This document shows positions 30,505 to 39,855 of a stretch of DNA of 64,000 nt, in pieces. Position numbers and translations under genes: made by a program. Numbering within the stretch: position 1 is the stretch's first letter; every line of letters begins with the position of its first letter. The notes below the pieces were generated by a model. That model ran no database searches, had not been told where the DNA came from, and was given only the letters and a program-made list of their open reading frames with translations. The DNA comes from Caldifarciminota bacterium. Lineage in GTDB: Bacteria; Hydrothermota; Tepidihabitantia; Tepidihabitantales; Tepidihabitantaceae. The DNA lies in NCBI GenBank assembly GCA_026418295.1, contig JAOABP010000001.1, forward strand, positions 478,398 through 542,397, in the 5' to 3' direction.

Positions 30505-31665
30505 TCAGTTAATTCCGATCAGCTTGCGGGCAAACTCTCCCGCCCTCTGCTCCAGCTGCTGCAGCAGGGGGATAGAAAACCTCTTTCTTTTCTTCTCGCC
30601 AGTAAACTGCGCTAATGTCTGTCTGATTATATCCGGGATCTCCCCGAAGGCAATCTGCCCCTGAAGAAACGCTTCCACTGCCACATCATTAGCAGCATTA
30701 AGTACACAGGTCCCGCCGCTGCCGGCAGCCAGTGCCCGGTATGCCAGCTGAACGCAGGGAAATCGCGCCTGATCAACCGGCAGAAAGTGCAGTTTCATCC
30801 TCTGCTCAAAATCCAGAAACTGTACAAGCGAACCCTCTCGTTCTGGCCAGGTCAGACAGTATTGTATTGGCAGGCGCATATCCGGCACTGACAACTGAGC
30901 CAGCAGTGAACCGTCCCGGAATTCAACCAGCGCATGCACCACCGATTCCGGGTGAATTACCGCTGTCACCTGATCCGGCGTAAACCCGAAAAGCCGGACA
31001 GTCTCGATCACCTCCAGCCCTTTGTTCATCAGCGTCGCCGAATCAACGGTGATCTTTTTACCCATTTTCCAAACCGGATGGCGCAGCACCTGCCGCACCT
31101 GAGCATCTGCCGGCGGTCCGGTCCGGCGAAACGGCCCTCCTGAAGCGGTGAGGATGACGCGGCGGACCTGGGAAAAATCTCGACCTTCAAGACATTGATG
31201 AATGCCAGCCAGTTCGGAGTCAACCGGCAGTACTGTGCCGTGATAACGCCGAGAAAATCTCATCAGTGGCTCACCATAGACAACCAGTAACTCCTTGCTT
31301 GCCAGCGCCACCTTTTTCCCCTGACGCAGTGCCGCCAGCACCGCACCGAGTCCTGCGGTCCCGGACATTGCCATCACCAGCGTATCAATCTCATGACTGT
31401 CCGGGAACTGCTCCAGCGCCTCCTTGCCGCCCAGCACGCGAAAACGCCTCCCCAGCCGTGACTTTACTCTTTCAGCTGCCTGTTTATCACTGAGAAGCAC
31501 ATACCGGGGCTGATACCGCTCAGCCTGAAGGCAGATCTCCGCCACCGACTGATGAGCCGCAATTGCTACCAGTTGAAACCGGTCTGCAAGATGTTCAATT
31601 ACTGCCAGTGCTGACTTACCCACCGAACCGGTAGAACCGAAAACAGCAATTTTTGCTCTCCTCAT
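30505..31665 (-). CDS. dxr: 1-deoxy-D-xylulose 5-phosphate reductoisomerase
   Basis: KIAVFGSTGSVGKSALAVI, ALASKELLVVYGE, PVDSELAGIHQCLEG, VILTASGGPFR, MGKKITVDSATLMNKGLEVIE. Confidence 0.96.
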   Translation of the reverse strand: MRRAKIAVFGSTGSVGKSALAVIEHLADRFQLVAIAAHQSVAEICLQAERYQPRYVLLSDKQAAERVKSRLGRRFRVLGGKEALEQFPDSHEIDTLVMAMSGTAGLGAVLAALRQGKKVALASKELLVVYGEPLMRFSRRYHGTVLPVDSELAGIHQCLEGRDFSQVRRVILTASGGPFRRTGPPADAQVRQVLRHPVWKMGKKITVDSATLMNKGLEVIETVRLFGFTPDQVTAVIHPESVVHALVEFRDGSLLAQLSVPDMRLPIQYCLTWPEREGSLVQFLDFEQRMKLHFLPVDQARFPCVQLAYRALAAGSGGTCVLNAANDVAVEAFLQGQIAFGEIPDIIRQTLAQFTGEKKRKRFSIPLLQQLEQRAGEFARKLIGIN

Positions 31666-32339
31666 AACAGTGCTTCACACAGTCGCAGGTCCTCAGGATA
31701 AGTTACCTTCAAATTCGGCCGGGTGTTGATAATCACGGCGGGAGAAAGTCCCAGCAGTTCCACCGCCTGACAGTCATCGGTTATCAACATTCCCTGATTA
31801 CTGCCTTTTGCATATCCCCGGCGCAAAATTCCCAGATCAAAGAACTGGGGTGTCTGAATTGCCACCAGACCGGAGCGGTCAACGGTGCGCACAATCCTGC
31901 CTTCAATCACCTCCTTAATAGTATCAGTTACTGGTGCACCAAAGGCAACCGCACCGGTTTTGCGTACCGCTTTCAACCCCCGCGTCAGCATTGGAACAGT
32001 AATCAGCGGCCGTGCTGCATCATGAACCGCTACATATCCATCCTCCGGCAGCACTGCCAACCCCAGTATCACCGAGTCCATCCGCTCCCTGCCCCCCCAA
32101 ACCACATCCAGGACTTTCCTTAACCGCAACTCCGCCACCATCTTTCGGACCTGTCTGATTTTACTCGGATTGGTAACTACGACATACCCTTGGATTGCCG
32201 CACAGCGCTCAAACACCCGCAGACTGTAATAAATCACCGGCCGCCCCCGAAGCAGGGCGAACTGCTTCAGTCCCCCGAATCTCCTGCCCCGGCCTGAGGC
32301 CAAAATAATTCCGTAGCCGGACCCCTCACTCTTAACCAC
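31662..32339 (-). CDS. ispD: 2-C-methyl-D-erythritol 4-phosphate cytidylyltransferase
   Basis: ILASGRGRRFGGLKQFALLRGRPVIYYSL; VAVHDAARPLI; TPQFFDLGILRRGY. Confidence 0.94.
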   Translation of the reverse strand: MVKSEGSGYGIILASGRGRRFGGLKQFALLRGRPVIYYSLRVFERCAAIQGYVVVTNPSKIRQVRKMVAELRLRKVLDVVWGGRERMDSVILGLAVLPEDGYVAVHDAARPLITVPMLTRGLKAVRKTGAVAFGAPVTDTIKEVIEGRIVRTVDRSGLVAIQTPQFFDLGILRRGYAKGSNQGMLITDDCQAVELLGLSPAVIINTRPNLKVTYPEDLRLCEALL

Positions 32340-32342
32340 TTT

Positions 32343-33350
32343 TTATCTGTCTTTTCCCGGCATCGGAAAATAGTTAATCTGCACCGCCTCCCGGACTAAC
32401 GCCATTGTCCTCTCACCTTCAGCCCGGGCACGAGCGGTTCCTTTCTGCAGGATGTCCCAGACCAGATCCGGATTTCTCTCCAGTTCTGCCCGGCGCTCCC
32501 GGATCGGCTCCAGAAACCGGATCAGCACCTCGGTCAAACGCCCTTTACACGGTACACAGCCGATCTTTCCTGCCCGGCATCGTGCTTCAATCTCGGACAC
32601 CTCATCTCGATTAAATGTCTGATGATAGGCATAGACAACACACACCTCCGGATGACCCGGATCGGTCGGGTGAATCCGTGCCGGATCGGTCACCGCCGTT
32701 CCCACCTTCCGCTTCACCTCAGCCGGGGTATCCGAAAGATAAATTGCGTTGCCCAGACTTTTGGACATCTTCGCATTGCCATCCAGTCCGATCAGCCGGG
32801 GATTGAGAATCTGCTCCGGCTCAGGAAATACCGGCGCATAAATTGCATTGAACTTGCGGGCAATCTTTCTGGTCAGCTCAATATGCGGTGCCTGATCCTC
32901 TCCAACCGGCACCAGGTGCGCCCGGCAGAAGAGAATATCTGCCGCCTGACTTACCGGATACCCCAGAAACCCGTAGGGCATGGATTCCTCAAAATTATAC
33001 TGCCGTGCCTCGGTCTTGATTGTCGGATTATGTAAAAGCTGCTGCACGGTAACCAAGTTGGCAAAGATAACAGTCAGTTCGGCAATTGCCGGCACCATGG
33101 ACTGGACAAAAATAGTCGCCTTCTCGGGATCAACGCCGCAGGCAATATTGTCCATTGCCACATTCAACACATCCTGACGCAACCGCTCCGGCTGATCAAA
33201 ATTGGTGGTCAGTGCCTGAACATCGGCAATGATAATGAAGGTATCATACTGGTCCTGAAGTTGCACCCGGTTGGCAACCGAGCCGACATAATGTCCCAGA
33301 TGCAACGGACCGGTAGGACGGTCCCCAGTGAGAATCCGTTTTCTTTCCAT
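32343..33350 (-). CDS. trpS: Tryptophanyl-tRNA synthetase
   Basis: ILTGDRPTGPLHLGHYVGS; GLDGNAKMSKSLGNAIYLSD. Confidence 0.95.
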   Translation of the reverse strand: MERKRILTGDRPTGPLHLGHYVGSVANRVQLQDQYDTFIIIADVQALTTNFDQPERLRQDVLNVAMDNIACGVDPEKATIFVQSMVPAIAELTVIFANLVTVQQLLHNPTIKTEARQYNFEESMPYGFLGYPVSQAADILFCRAHLVPVGEDQAPHIELTRKIARKFNAIYAPVFPEPEQILNPRLIGLDGNAKMSKSLGNAIYLSDTPAEVKRKVGTAVTDPARIHPTDPGHPEVCVVYAYHQTFNRDEVSEIEARCRAGKIGCVPCKGRLTEVLIRFLEPIRERRAELERNPDLVWDILQKGTARARAEGERTMALVREAVQINYFPMPGKDR

Positions 33351-33357
33351 TTATCCG

Positions 33358-33385
33358 ATTATACGGAGAACAGAAAAGGGGTCAA
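33358..33385 (-). promoter_or_regulatory. trpS promoter TTGACC-N16-TATAAT, 7 nt before ATG
   Basis: + strand ATTATA 33358-33363 and GGTCAA 33380-33385. Confidence 0.65.
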
Positions 33386-33678
33386 GAATGAAGAGAACAC
33401 AATATGCCTTAACCGCAGAATTTTTTACCTGCTGACAGTTTTCCCATCATAAAATTGGAGCCTGCCCGCAGGGCTTTTAACGTGTCAACTTAACCGGTAT
33501 GTCTAACACATTTAACCTCAATTACTTGAAATAATGCACCCGGAAGAACCGTTACTTTTCCGGTCATGTGCCGTTCTCTGCATAACTATACCGCTTGACC
33601 GCACCGGCAGCACCTCATAAATCCCCGGTTGCAGGGCAAAAATCCCGTCCGTCTCGAAGCCATTCATTCCGGTATGAT

Positions 33679-33706
33679 TTGACTGATACACCCGGGCAAA
33701 TAAAAT
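33679..33706 (+). promoter_or_regulatory. Promoter TTGACT-N16-TAAAAT, 7 nt before ATG 33714
   Basis: Read directly; no SD. Confidence 0.55.
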
Positions 33707-33713
33707 TGTGCTG

Positions 33714-34970
33714 ATGGACCGCTACCTTCTGGTCATACTTGCTTTTATTTTCATAACCGGCTGTGGTAACCGCCAGAAAAGACCGGCCGCGGGCAGAAAG
33801 ATTATTGTAACCTTCTGGCATGCGATGGGCGGACCGCTGGGGGATGCGCTGGAGGCAATGATTCAGGAATTTGAAACTCAGCATCCGGAAATTGACATTC
33901 AACCGGTATCAATGGCAAACTACTCCAGCCTTTCCCAGAAGCTGATGGGTGCTGTTCAGGTCAACGCCCCTCCCAATCTGGCTCAGATGTATGAATCCTG
34001 GACGAGCCAGTTCTATGCACTGAACAAACTGGTGCCCGTGGATTCACTCATCCATACATCTGACGGTCTGACACCCGAGGAGCTCGCCGATTTCTTTCCC
34101 CCATTCATTGAGAACAACACCTGGAACGACCGGCTGGTCACCCTGCCCTTCAACAAATCAATCCCGGTCTTTTTCTACAACATTGAACAGCTCAAACAGG
34201 CCGGCTATGACCAGTTTCCCCAAACCTGGACTGAACTCCGGACCATGCTCAGACGCCTGACCAGCCGGAAGGCCGGGAGATACGGTGGTGCCGGCATTGT
34301 CAACGAAGGAATTTTCGGCACTCTACTCCTCCAGCAGGGTGGCAGGTTTCTCAACGAAAGCACCGGCGTACCTGAGTTTAATTCCCCGGCCGGGGTGCGC
34401 GCTGCCCGGTTTCTGGCTGCACTGGTCAATGAAGATTCCAGCGTCTATTACGGTGCCGGCTACGAACCCCAGAACGACTTCCTTGCCGGCAGGATCGCCT
34501 GCATTCAGTCCACCTCGGTCTCCTACGCATTTCTCAAGCCGAACCTGACCTTCCGGCTCGGTATTGCGCCCCTGCCTGTTGAAGGCCGACCCGCAGCAAT
34601 CGGCTATGGCACCAACATCGGCATCTTCCGCACCGGAACCCCAGAACAGATCGCCGCCGCCTGGAAATTTGTCAAATGGTTTATCGAACCGGAACAGCAG
34701 GCGAAATGGGCAGTCCGGACTGGCTATGTGCCGGTGCGGCGCAGTGCACTTGCGCACCCCGAATACCGGAAATTAATTGCTGAACTTCCCGGGCTGGAAC
34801 GTGCCCTGAAACAGCTGGACTACCTCGCATTTGAGCCGAAAACTGAGATCTGGTTTGCCGGCAGAAGGACGCTCGGTGATGCCCTGGAGAAAATCATCCG
34901 CACCGGAACTGATGCCCAGACAGTACTTGACGAAGCTGCCCGTCAGATTACCGGGGCAAACAGAAAATGA
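33714..34970 (+). CDS. Family 1 (sugar/glycerol-3-phosphate type) ABC substrate-binding lipoprotein
   Basis: LVILAFIFITGCGN lipobox; VTFWHAMGGPLGDALEAMIQEFETQHPEIDIQPV; AAWKFVKWFIEPEQQAKWAVRTGYVPVRRSA. Confidence 0.88.
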   Translation: MDRYLLVILAFIFITGCGNRQKRPAAGRKIIVTFWHAMGGPLGDALEAMIQEFETQHPEIDIQPVSMANYSSLSQKLMGAVQVNAPPNLAQMYESWTSQFYALNKLVPVDSLIHTSDGLTPEELADFFPPFIENNTWNDRLVTLPFNKSIPVFFYNIEQLKQAGYDQFPQTWTELRTMLRRLTSRKAGRYGGAGIVNEGIFGTLLLQQGGRFLNESTGVPEFNSPAGVRAARFLAALVNEDSSVYYGAGYEPQNDFLAGRIACIQSTSVSYAFLKPNLTFRLGIAPLPVEGRPAAIGYGTNIGIFRTGTPEQIAAAWKFVKWFIEPEQQAKWAVRTGYVPVRRSALAHPEYRKLIAELPGLERALKQLDYLAFEPKTEIWFAGRRTLGDALEKIIRTGTDAQTVLDEAARQITGANRK

Positions 34971-36607
34971 ACCGCCATCAAATCGTCAGATTAACTTTGA
35001 TTGGTGCTGTTCTGATGACCGTCACACTCTACGCCCAGCCGGTACCAATTCGCTGGGCAATTGAGGATGCGGACGGCAACGGCAAGCCCGACCGCCGGGG
35101 ACAGGAAGTCACTCTCACTGGAATTGTCACCGCACCCGACTCCATTTTTGACACCCGTTACACTGACATCTATATTCAGGACACCAGCGCCGGCATCAAT
35201 GTCTTCAGCTTCACATTCCAGAATGCCGATCTGGGAGACAGCGTGCTCGTAAACGGACGGATCGACTGGTACCGGGGTAAAACCGAGCTCACCAGCGCCA
35301 CCATCACCGTTCTGGCGAAAAACCGCCCCCTGCCTGAACCGAGACTCCTCGCCTGCCGCGAAATCAACCGCGAACTTTATGAAGGTGAACTGGTGAAGAT
35401 CCCCGGTGTCCGTATCAGCAGTCTTTTCCTCCAAGGGAGCACCAATTACATCCTGGAGGACTCGACAGGCACCACTCAGGTCCGGATCGATGCTGAAACC
35501 CCTCTGCCCGGCTTCATATGTTATCCGGATACTTTCACCATCATCGCCATCAAAAGTCAGTACACCGGTGATACGACTCAGCCGCTCACCGGCTATCAGC
35601 TCCTGCCCCGGTTCCGCACCGACTTCTCCCGCTCGGCAGAAAGTATTCCTCTCTTTACCATTGCTCAGGTCCAGTCGCCCGGTCCGGATGGCGTCACCCC
35701 CCAGCTTCTCAATCAGTGGGTCCGGGTTCAGGGCCGGCTCACCGGCCCGGCTCGGGTATTTACCACCGGCACTAACACCAGCCTTTATGTTCAGGACCAG
35801 ACCCGTGGCATCAACATCTACAACTGCGCTACCGCGGCTGAACAGTCCCGCTATCTTGATTCGCTGGGTACTGAACTTGCCGTCATTGGCAGAGTCACTG
35901 AATACAACGGACTTACAGAAATCGCCGATGGCGCAATCTGGATTACTGATAGTCTGCCTCAACCCGTCCAGCCCCGCATCCTTCCCTTTAACACCCCGCT
36001 CACGGAAGCGATGGAAAGCGACCTGCTGACGGTAGTCGGAGATGTCGTTGCGGCACCAGTGCGCTCCGGCTCCGGCTGGAACCTGACGATCAAGAACGGA
36101 ACCCCGGCAATCGCAATCCGCATCGGCGATAACACCGGTATTCCGGTAACCTGGCTCACCACCGGCAGACGTCTGCGGATTACCGGTATTGTGGGCCAGT
36201 ATGACCCCGAAGAACCCTACAATACCGGCTATCAGCTCCTGCCCCGGTTCGCCGCCGACATTATCGACACCACCGCTGCCTTTGAACCCGCAGAAAAACT
36301 GACTGTCGACACCATCTTCCCCAACCCGTTTGTGCCTGAAGACGGTCAGTTTCTGACCCTGCGGTTTAACTCACCGCGTGCCGGTTACCGGCTGACTGTG
36401 GAAATTTACGACCTCCGAGGCCGGCGGGTACGCCAGTTGTTAAGAGATGCGCCCGGCGGTTATTATGACCTCAAATGGGACGGCACTGATGACCGGCTCC
36501 GGCCTCTGCCCGCCGGAATCTATCTGCTGAATATCCGCGCTGCCACCAGCAACGGCACTAACGAAGCCTGTACCCGGCCCGTCGCCCTAGGGGTAGATCT
36601 GCGCTGA
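34967..36607 (+). CDS. Secreted multi-OB-fold-like (DUF5689-type) protein with FlgD/T9SS-like C-terminal module
   Basis: Repeated segments YTDIYIQDTSAGINVFS / NTSLYVQDQTRGINIYN and GYQLLPRFRTDF / GYQLLPRFAADI; C-term LTVEIYDLRGRRVRQLLRDAPGGYYDLKWDGTDDRLRPLPAGIYLLNI. Confidence 0.75.
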   Translation: MNRHQIVRLTLIGAVLMTVTLYAQPVPIRWAIEDADGNGKPDRRGQEVTLTGIVTAPDSIFDTRYTDIYIQDTSAGINVFSFTFQNADLGDSVLVNGRIDWYRGKTELTSATITVLAKNRPLPEPRLLACREINRELYEGELVKIPGVRISSLFLQGSTNYILEDSTGTTQVRIDAETPLPGFICYPDTFTIIAIKSQYTGDTTQPLTGYQLLPRFRTDFSRSAESIPLFTIAQVQSPGPDGVTPQLLNQWVRVQGRLTGPARVFTTGTNTSLYVQDQTRGINIYNCATAAEQSRYLDSLGTELAVIGRVTEYNGLTEIADGAIWITDSLPQPVQPRILPFNTPLTEAMESDLLTVVGDVVAAPVRSGSGWNLTIKNGTPAIAIRIGDNTGIPVTWLTTGRRLRITGIVGQYDPEEPYNTGYQLLPRFAADIIDTTAAFEPAEKLTVDTIFPNPFVPEDGQFLTLRFNSPRAGYRLTVEIYDLRGRRVRQLLRDAPGGYYDLKWDGTDDRLRPLPAGIYLLNIRAATSNGTNEACTRPVALGVDLR

Positions 36608-38072
36608 ACCGGCGCCGGGCAAAAATCCCCACGATCAGTGCCAGCAAATAAAAAAGCACCACCCGGTCCCCAAGAATCCGGTAAACGGTCGGACCGAGCG
36701 GCTGCGGCACACTGCCGGAAAGCACCGTCTGCTCAAACAGCCGGGTCTGCTTCAGCACCCGGCCATACGGATCGACAATAAATGAAATACCGTTATTTGC
36801 TGAGCGCACCATCGGCACCCCATTCTCGACCGTGCGCATTACCGCCAGCTCAGCGTGCTGGTAGGCACCGGGCAGCCTGCCAAACCAGCCATCGTTTGTT
36901 ACCACCACGAGCAGTCTCGCCCCCCGGTGCACAAACTCCCGTGCCAGGTCCGGAAAAATCGCCTCATAACAGATCAGCCCGGACAGCAAACCGACCCGGG
37001 ACTGGAAGACTGTGTATTCCCAGCCCCGATCCCAGTTACCCATATCTGCGGTGCCAATGAGCTTCCGGATCACCGGCAGTTCATCGCTGTAGGGAATCTT
37101 TTCCGAAAACGGCACCAGCCGGAGTTTGTAATACCGCTGAGTAATCGGCTGTCGGGGCCTGACCAGCACCGCCCCGTTGTGCCAGGAACGGTGAGAGTCA
37201 TCATAAACCGGCGTGCCGGTAAAAATCTCCAGATCGAGGGAATCTACCAGCCGCTGGAGCATCGGACCCATCTCGGTGGAATGGGTAATGTCTACCAGCG
37301 TTGCCGTCTCCGGGAAAATTAACAGTGCCGGCTTCCCTTCTGCTGCCTGCCGGCTCAGCCGGAAAAGGTCCTCCTGAATCCTCTGCCGTGAATTCAGATC
37401 CCCCTTGTCGAGCGGTGACACATTCGGCTGAACAACTGCCACATTAAACCAGTGACGGCAGGGACGCATCCGGACCAGCCCGAAACCGGCAACAATAAGA
37501 AAAACTGCCACGAGCCCGGCAAGATATGGCCGCCGCCGGGGACGGAAAAGCAGTCCGTAAATCAGCAGATTCACCAGCACCACCCAGAGCGAAAGGAGAT
37601 ACACCCCGCCCACCGAAGCGATCTGAATGAAAACAGGCCAGGAGGTCATTGTGTAACCCAGAAAATCCCAGGGAAATCCGATCTGCCCTCTGGTTTTCAG
37701 AAACTCCAGCAACGCAACCACGAACGGCGCACTCCAGAGCCCGAACCGCCGTACCGCAACTCCCACCACACCCCAGTAGAGCCCGAGATAACCGAAAAGC
37801 AGAACTACACCGATGTTCAGCAGAAACCGGGTCACCGGTTCTACCGGCACTACAAGAAACCACAGCCACCAGAGATGGAACATTGCGGCAAAAAAACCGA
37901 AAATCCATCCCCATAAAAATGACCGGCGGGACCGCTCAAGCACCCAGAAAAGGGGCACCAGAGCAAAAAAGGCAAGAAACCGGAACGGAAAAGGGGCAAA
38001 CGCCAGACCCAGCCCCGCTCCGGCGAAAAAAAGCAGGCCGATGCGGCGCCAGTTAGAAACCCGAATGGGCAT
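36558..38072 (-). CDS. lnt: Apolipoprotein N-acyltransferase
   Basis: FPWDFLGYTMTSWPVFIQIASVGGVYLLS, LIFPETATL, LSGLICYEAIFPDLAREFV, VVTNDGWFGRLPGAYQHAELAVMRTVENG. Confidence 0.93.
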   Translation of the reverse strand: MPIRVSNWRRIGLLFFAGAGLGLAFAPFPFRFLAFFALVPLFWVLERSRRSFLWGWIFGFFAAMFHLWWLWFLVVPVEPVTRFLLNIGVVLLFGYLGLYWGVVGVAVRRFGLWSAPFVVALLEFLKTRGQIGFPWDFLGYTMTSWPVFIQIASVGGVYLLSLWVVLVNLLIYGLLFRPRRRPYLAGLVAVFLIVAGFGLVRMRPCRHWFNVAVVQPNVSPLDKGDLNSRQRIQEDLFRLSRQAAEGKPALLIFPETATLVDITHSTEMGPMLQRLVDSLDLEIFTGTPVYDDSHRSWHNGAVLVRPRQPITQRYYKLRLVPFSEKIPYSDELPVIRKLIGTADMGNWDRGWEYTVFQSRVGLLSGLICYEAIFPDLAREFVHRGARLLVVVTNDGWFGRLPGAYQHAELAVMRTVENGVPMVRSANNGISFIVDPYGRVLKQTRLFEQTVLSGSVPQPLGPTVYRILGDRVVLFYLLALIVGIFARRRFSADLPLGRRAGYRLR

Positions 38073-38096
38073 CTGTCCGAACAGGCGGTTGACCGC

Positions 38097-39146
38097 TCAA
38101 TTCAAACCCTCCGTGCTCTCGGATTCCAGCCGCACCTCGGAACCAGTCGCATTGGACCGATAGAATGCATCAGCAATCTGATTAATGAGGAGCGCATCCC
38201 CGACCGCCATTTCGGGCGGCACATCGTTCAGTAACGACTCCACCCAGTTTTTAATCAGCAGCTCATAAGCCCGGCGTACCGGGGCGCGAGTTGTCACCGG
38301 TGGTGTGACATTGACCAGCCGGCCATGGATCTCGCGCGTTATCGTCAGCGGATCTATCACTGCTGCACCCTGAGTGCCGAAAAGATTACAATAGATAAAA
38401 TCCCGTTCCAGAAGCAGACTCCAGCCCACCTCCAGAGTCATGACCAGCCCCGAATCAAATCGCAGCAGGGCAAATGCGGTATCCTCAACAACCTGCTGTC
38501 CGCGCTGATGATTTTTGCGGTGCGATCCTGCCACACCAATCACGGAAACCGGCTTTGCCGGTGCCACCAGCCAGAGGGCGGAATCCAGAAGTGCGCTCCC
38601 CAGATTGAGAAATACGCCTCCGCCCGCAAAATTCCACTCCCTCTGCCAGCTCATCGGTGACCACTGCTGTCTGCCCCGGAGCCAACCGGTCTTCGCATAA
38701 TAAAGCTGGCCCAGATCTCCGCGCAGCACATATTCGCGGACTGTCTGGACATCGATGCGCAATCTCGTAACCAGACAGGGCATCAGACGGCGCCGCTCCC
38801 GCCTGGCGGCTGCCACCATTTCCCGGACCTCAGCCGCATTCATTCCCAGCGGCATTTCGCACAACACATCCTTACCACTTTCAAGCGCAGCAATGGTCAT
38901 CGGGGCATGAAGATAATTCGGCGTCGCAATCACAATTGCATTGATATCCGGCTCATCCTTCAGCCGGTCAAAATCGGTGTAATACCGCTTGATATTGTAA
39001 CGGGCACAGAGGGTGTGGAGCTTGCGGATATCAGAGTCACACAGGGCAACAAGATCAATCGCCGGATGGGATTTCAGTGCGGGCAGAAGTGCCACCTGAG
39101 CCTGAACACCACAGCCTGCCAGTGCCACCCGGAGCCGGCCGTTCAT
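38097..39146 (-). CDS. Gfo/Idh/MocA family oxidoreductase
   Basis: RVALAGCGVQAQVALLPAL, DINAIVIATPNYLHAPMTIAALESGKDVLCEMPLGMN. Confidence 0.9.
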   Translation of the reverse strand: MNGRLRVALAGCGVQAQVALLPALKSHPAIDLVALCDSDIRKLHTLCARYNIKRYYTDFDRLKDEPDINAIVIATPNYLHAPMTIAALESGKDVLCEMPLGMNAAEVREMVAAARRERRRLMPCLVTRLRIDVQTVREYVLRGDLGQLYYAKTGWLRGRQQWSPMSWQREWNFAGGGVFLNLGSALLDSALWLVAPAKPVSVIGVAGSHRKNHQRGQQVVEDTAFALLRFDSGLVMTLEVGWSLLLERDFIYCNLFGTQGAAVIDPLTITREIHGRLVNVTPPVTTRAPVRRAYELLIKNWVESLLNDVPPEMAVGDALLINQIADAFYRSNATGSEVRLESESTEGLN

Positions 39147-39769
39147 TGAGCGCGAACCAGCACCCGCCTGCCCGCCAGAATAAGCCGGTCTTCGCAGAAC
39201 AGCCGGACCGCCAGGGGATACGCCTGATGCTCCTCAACCAGCACCCGTACCGCCAGCGATTCCGGTGTATCTTCATCCCGCACCGGAATCGCCCGCTGGA
39301 CAATAATCGGACCGGCATCCAGATCGCCAGTGACAAAATGGACGGTGCAGCCGGTAACCTTCACTCCATATTCAATCACTGCCCGGTGCACCTCCAGTCC
39401 CTGCAGTCCGGCAAATGCGGGCAGCAGTGAGGGATGAATGTTCATGATCCGCATCGGAAACCGTTCGAGAAAACAGCCGGTAAGGATGCGGTTGAAACCT
39501 GCCAGACAGACCAGATCGATCCCGTGGGGCTCAAGCACTCTGATTACCTCAGCTTCGAAATCTTTCCGTTTTCTGAACTGCCGGTGGTCCACCACCGCTG
39601 TCGTAATCCCGTAGTTGTCTGCCCGGGCAAGCACCGGCGCATCCGGAACATTTACCACCAGGATTTTCAGCTCGGCGGGAAAATCTGGATGCTGGCAGGC
39701 ACGGGCAAGCGCCTCAAAATTGGTTCCCCGGCCCGATGCCAGCACCGCGATATTCTTTTTTATTGCCAC
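39143..39769 (-). CDS. purN: Phosphoribosylglycinamide formyltransferase
   Basis: IAVLASGRGTNFEAL, DLVCLAGFNRILT, MRIMNIHPSLLPAFAGLQGLEVHRAVIEYGVKVTGCTVHFV. Confidence 0.94.
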   Translation of the reverse strand: MAIKKNIAVLASGRGTNFEALARACQHPDFPAELKILVVNVPDAPVLARADNYGITTAVVDHRQFRKRKDFEAEVIRVLEPHGIDLVCLAGFNRILTGCFLERFPMRIMNIHPSLLPAFAGLQGLEVHRAVIEYGVKVTGCTVHFVTGDLDAGPIIVQRAIPVRDEDTPESLAVRVLVEEHQAYPLAVRLFCEDRLILAGRRVLVRAQ

Positions 39770-39855
39770 CTAATCAGTGTATTAAACGATAAACTGCTGT
39801 CAACCCGCACTCGATATACTGAACCGCCACTGCCGGTCAGACCGCTGACTGCGAT

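Noticed and set aside
34991-35962. 323-aa reverse ORF
   Set aside because: Antisense to the secreted OB-fold-like protein; no motif.
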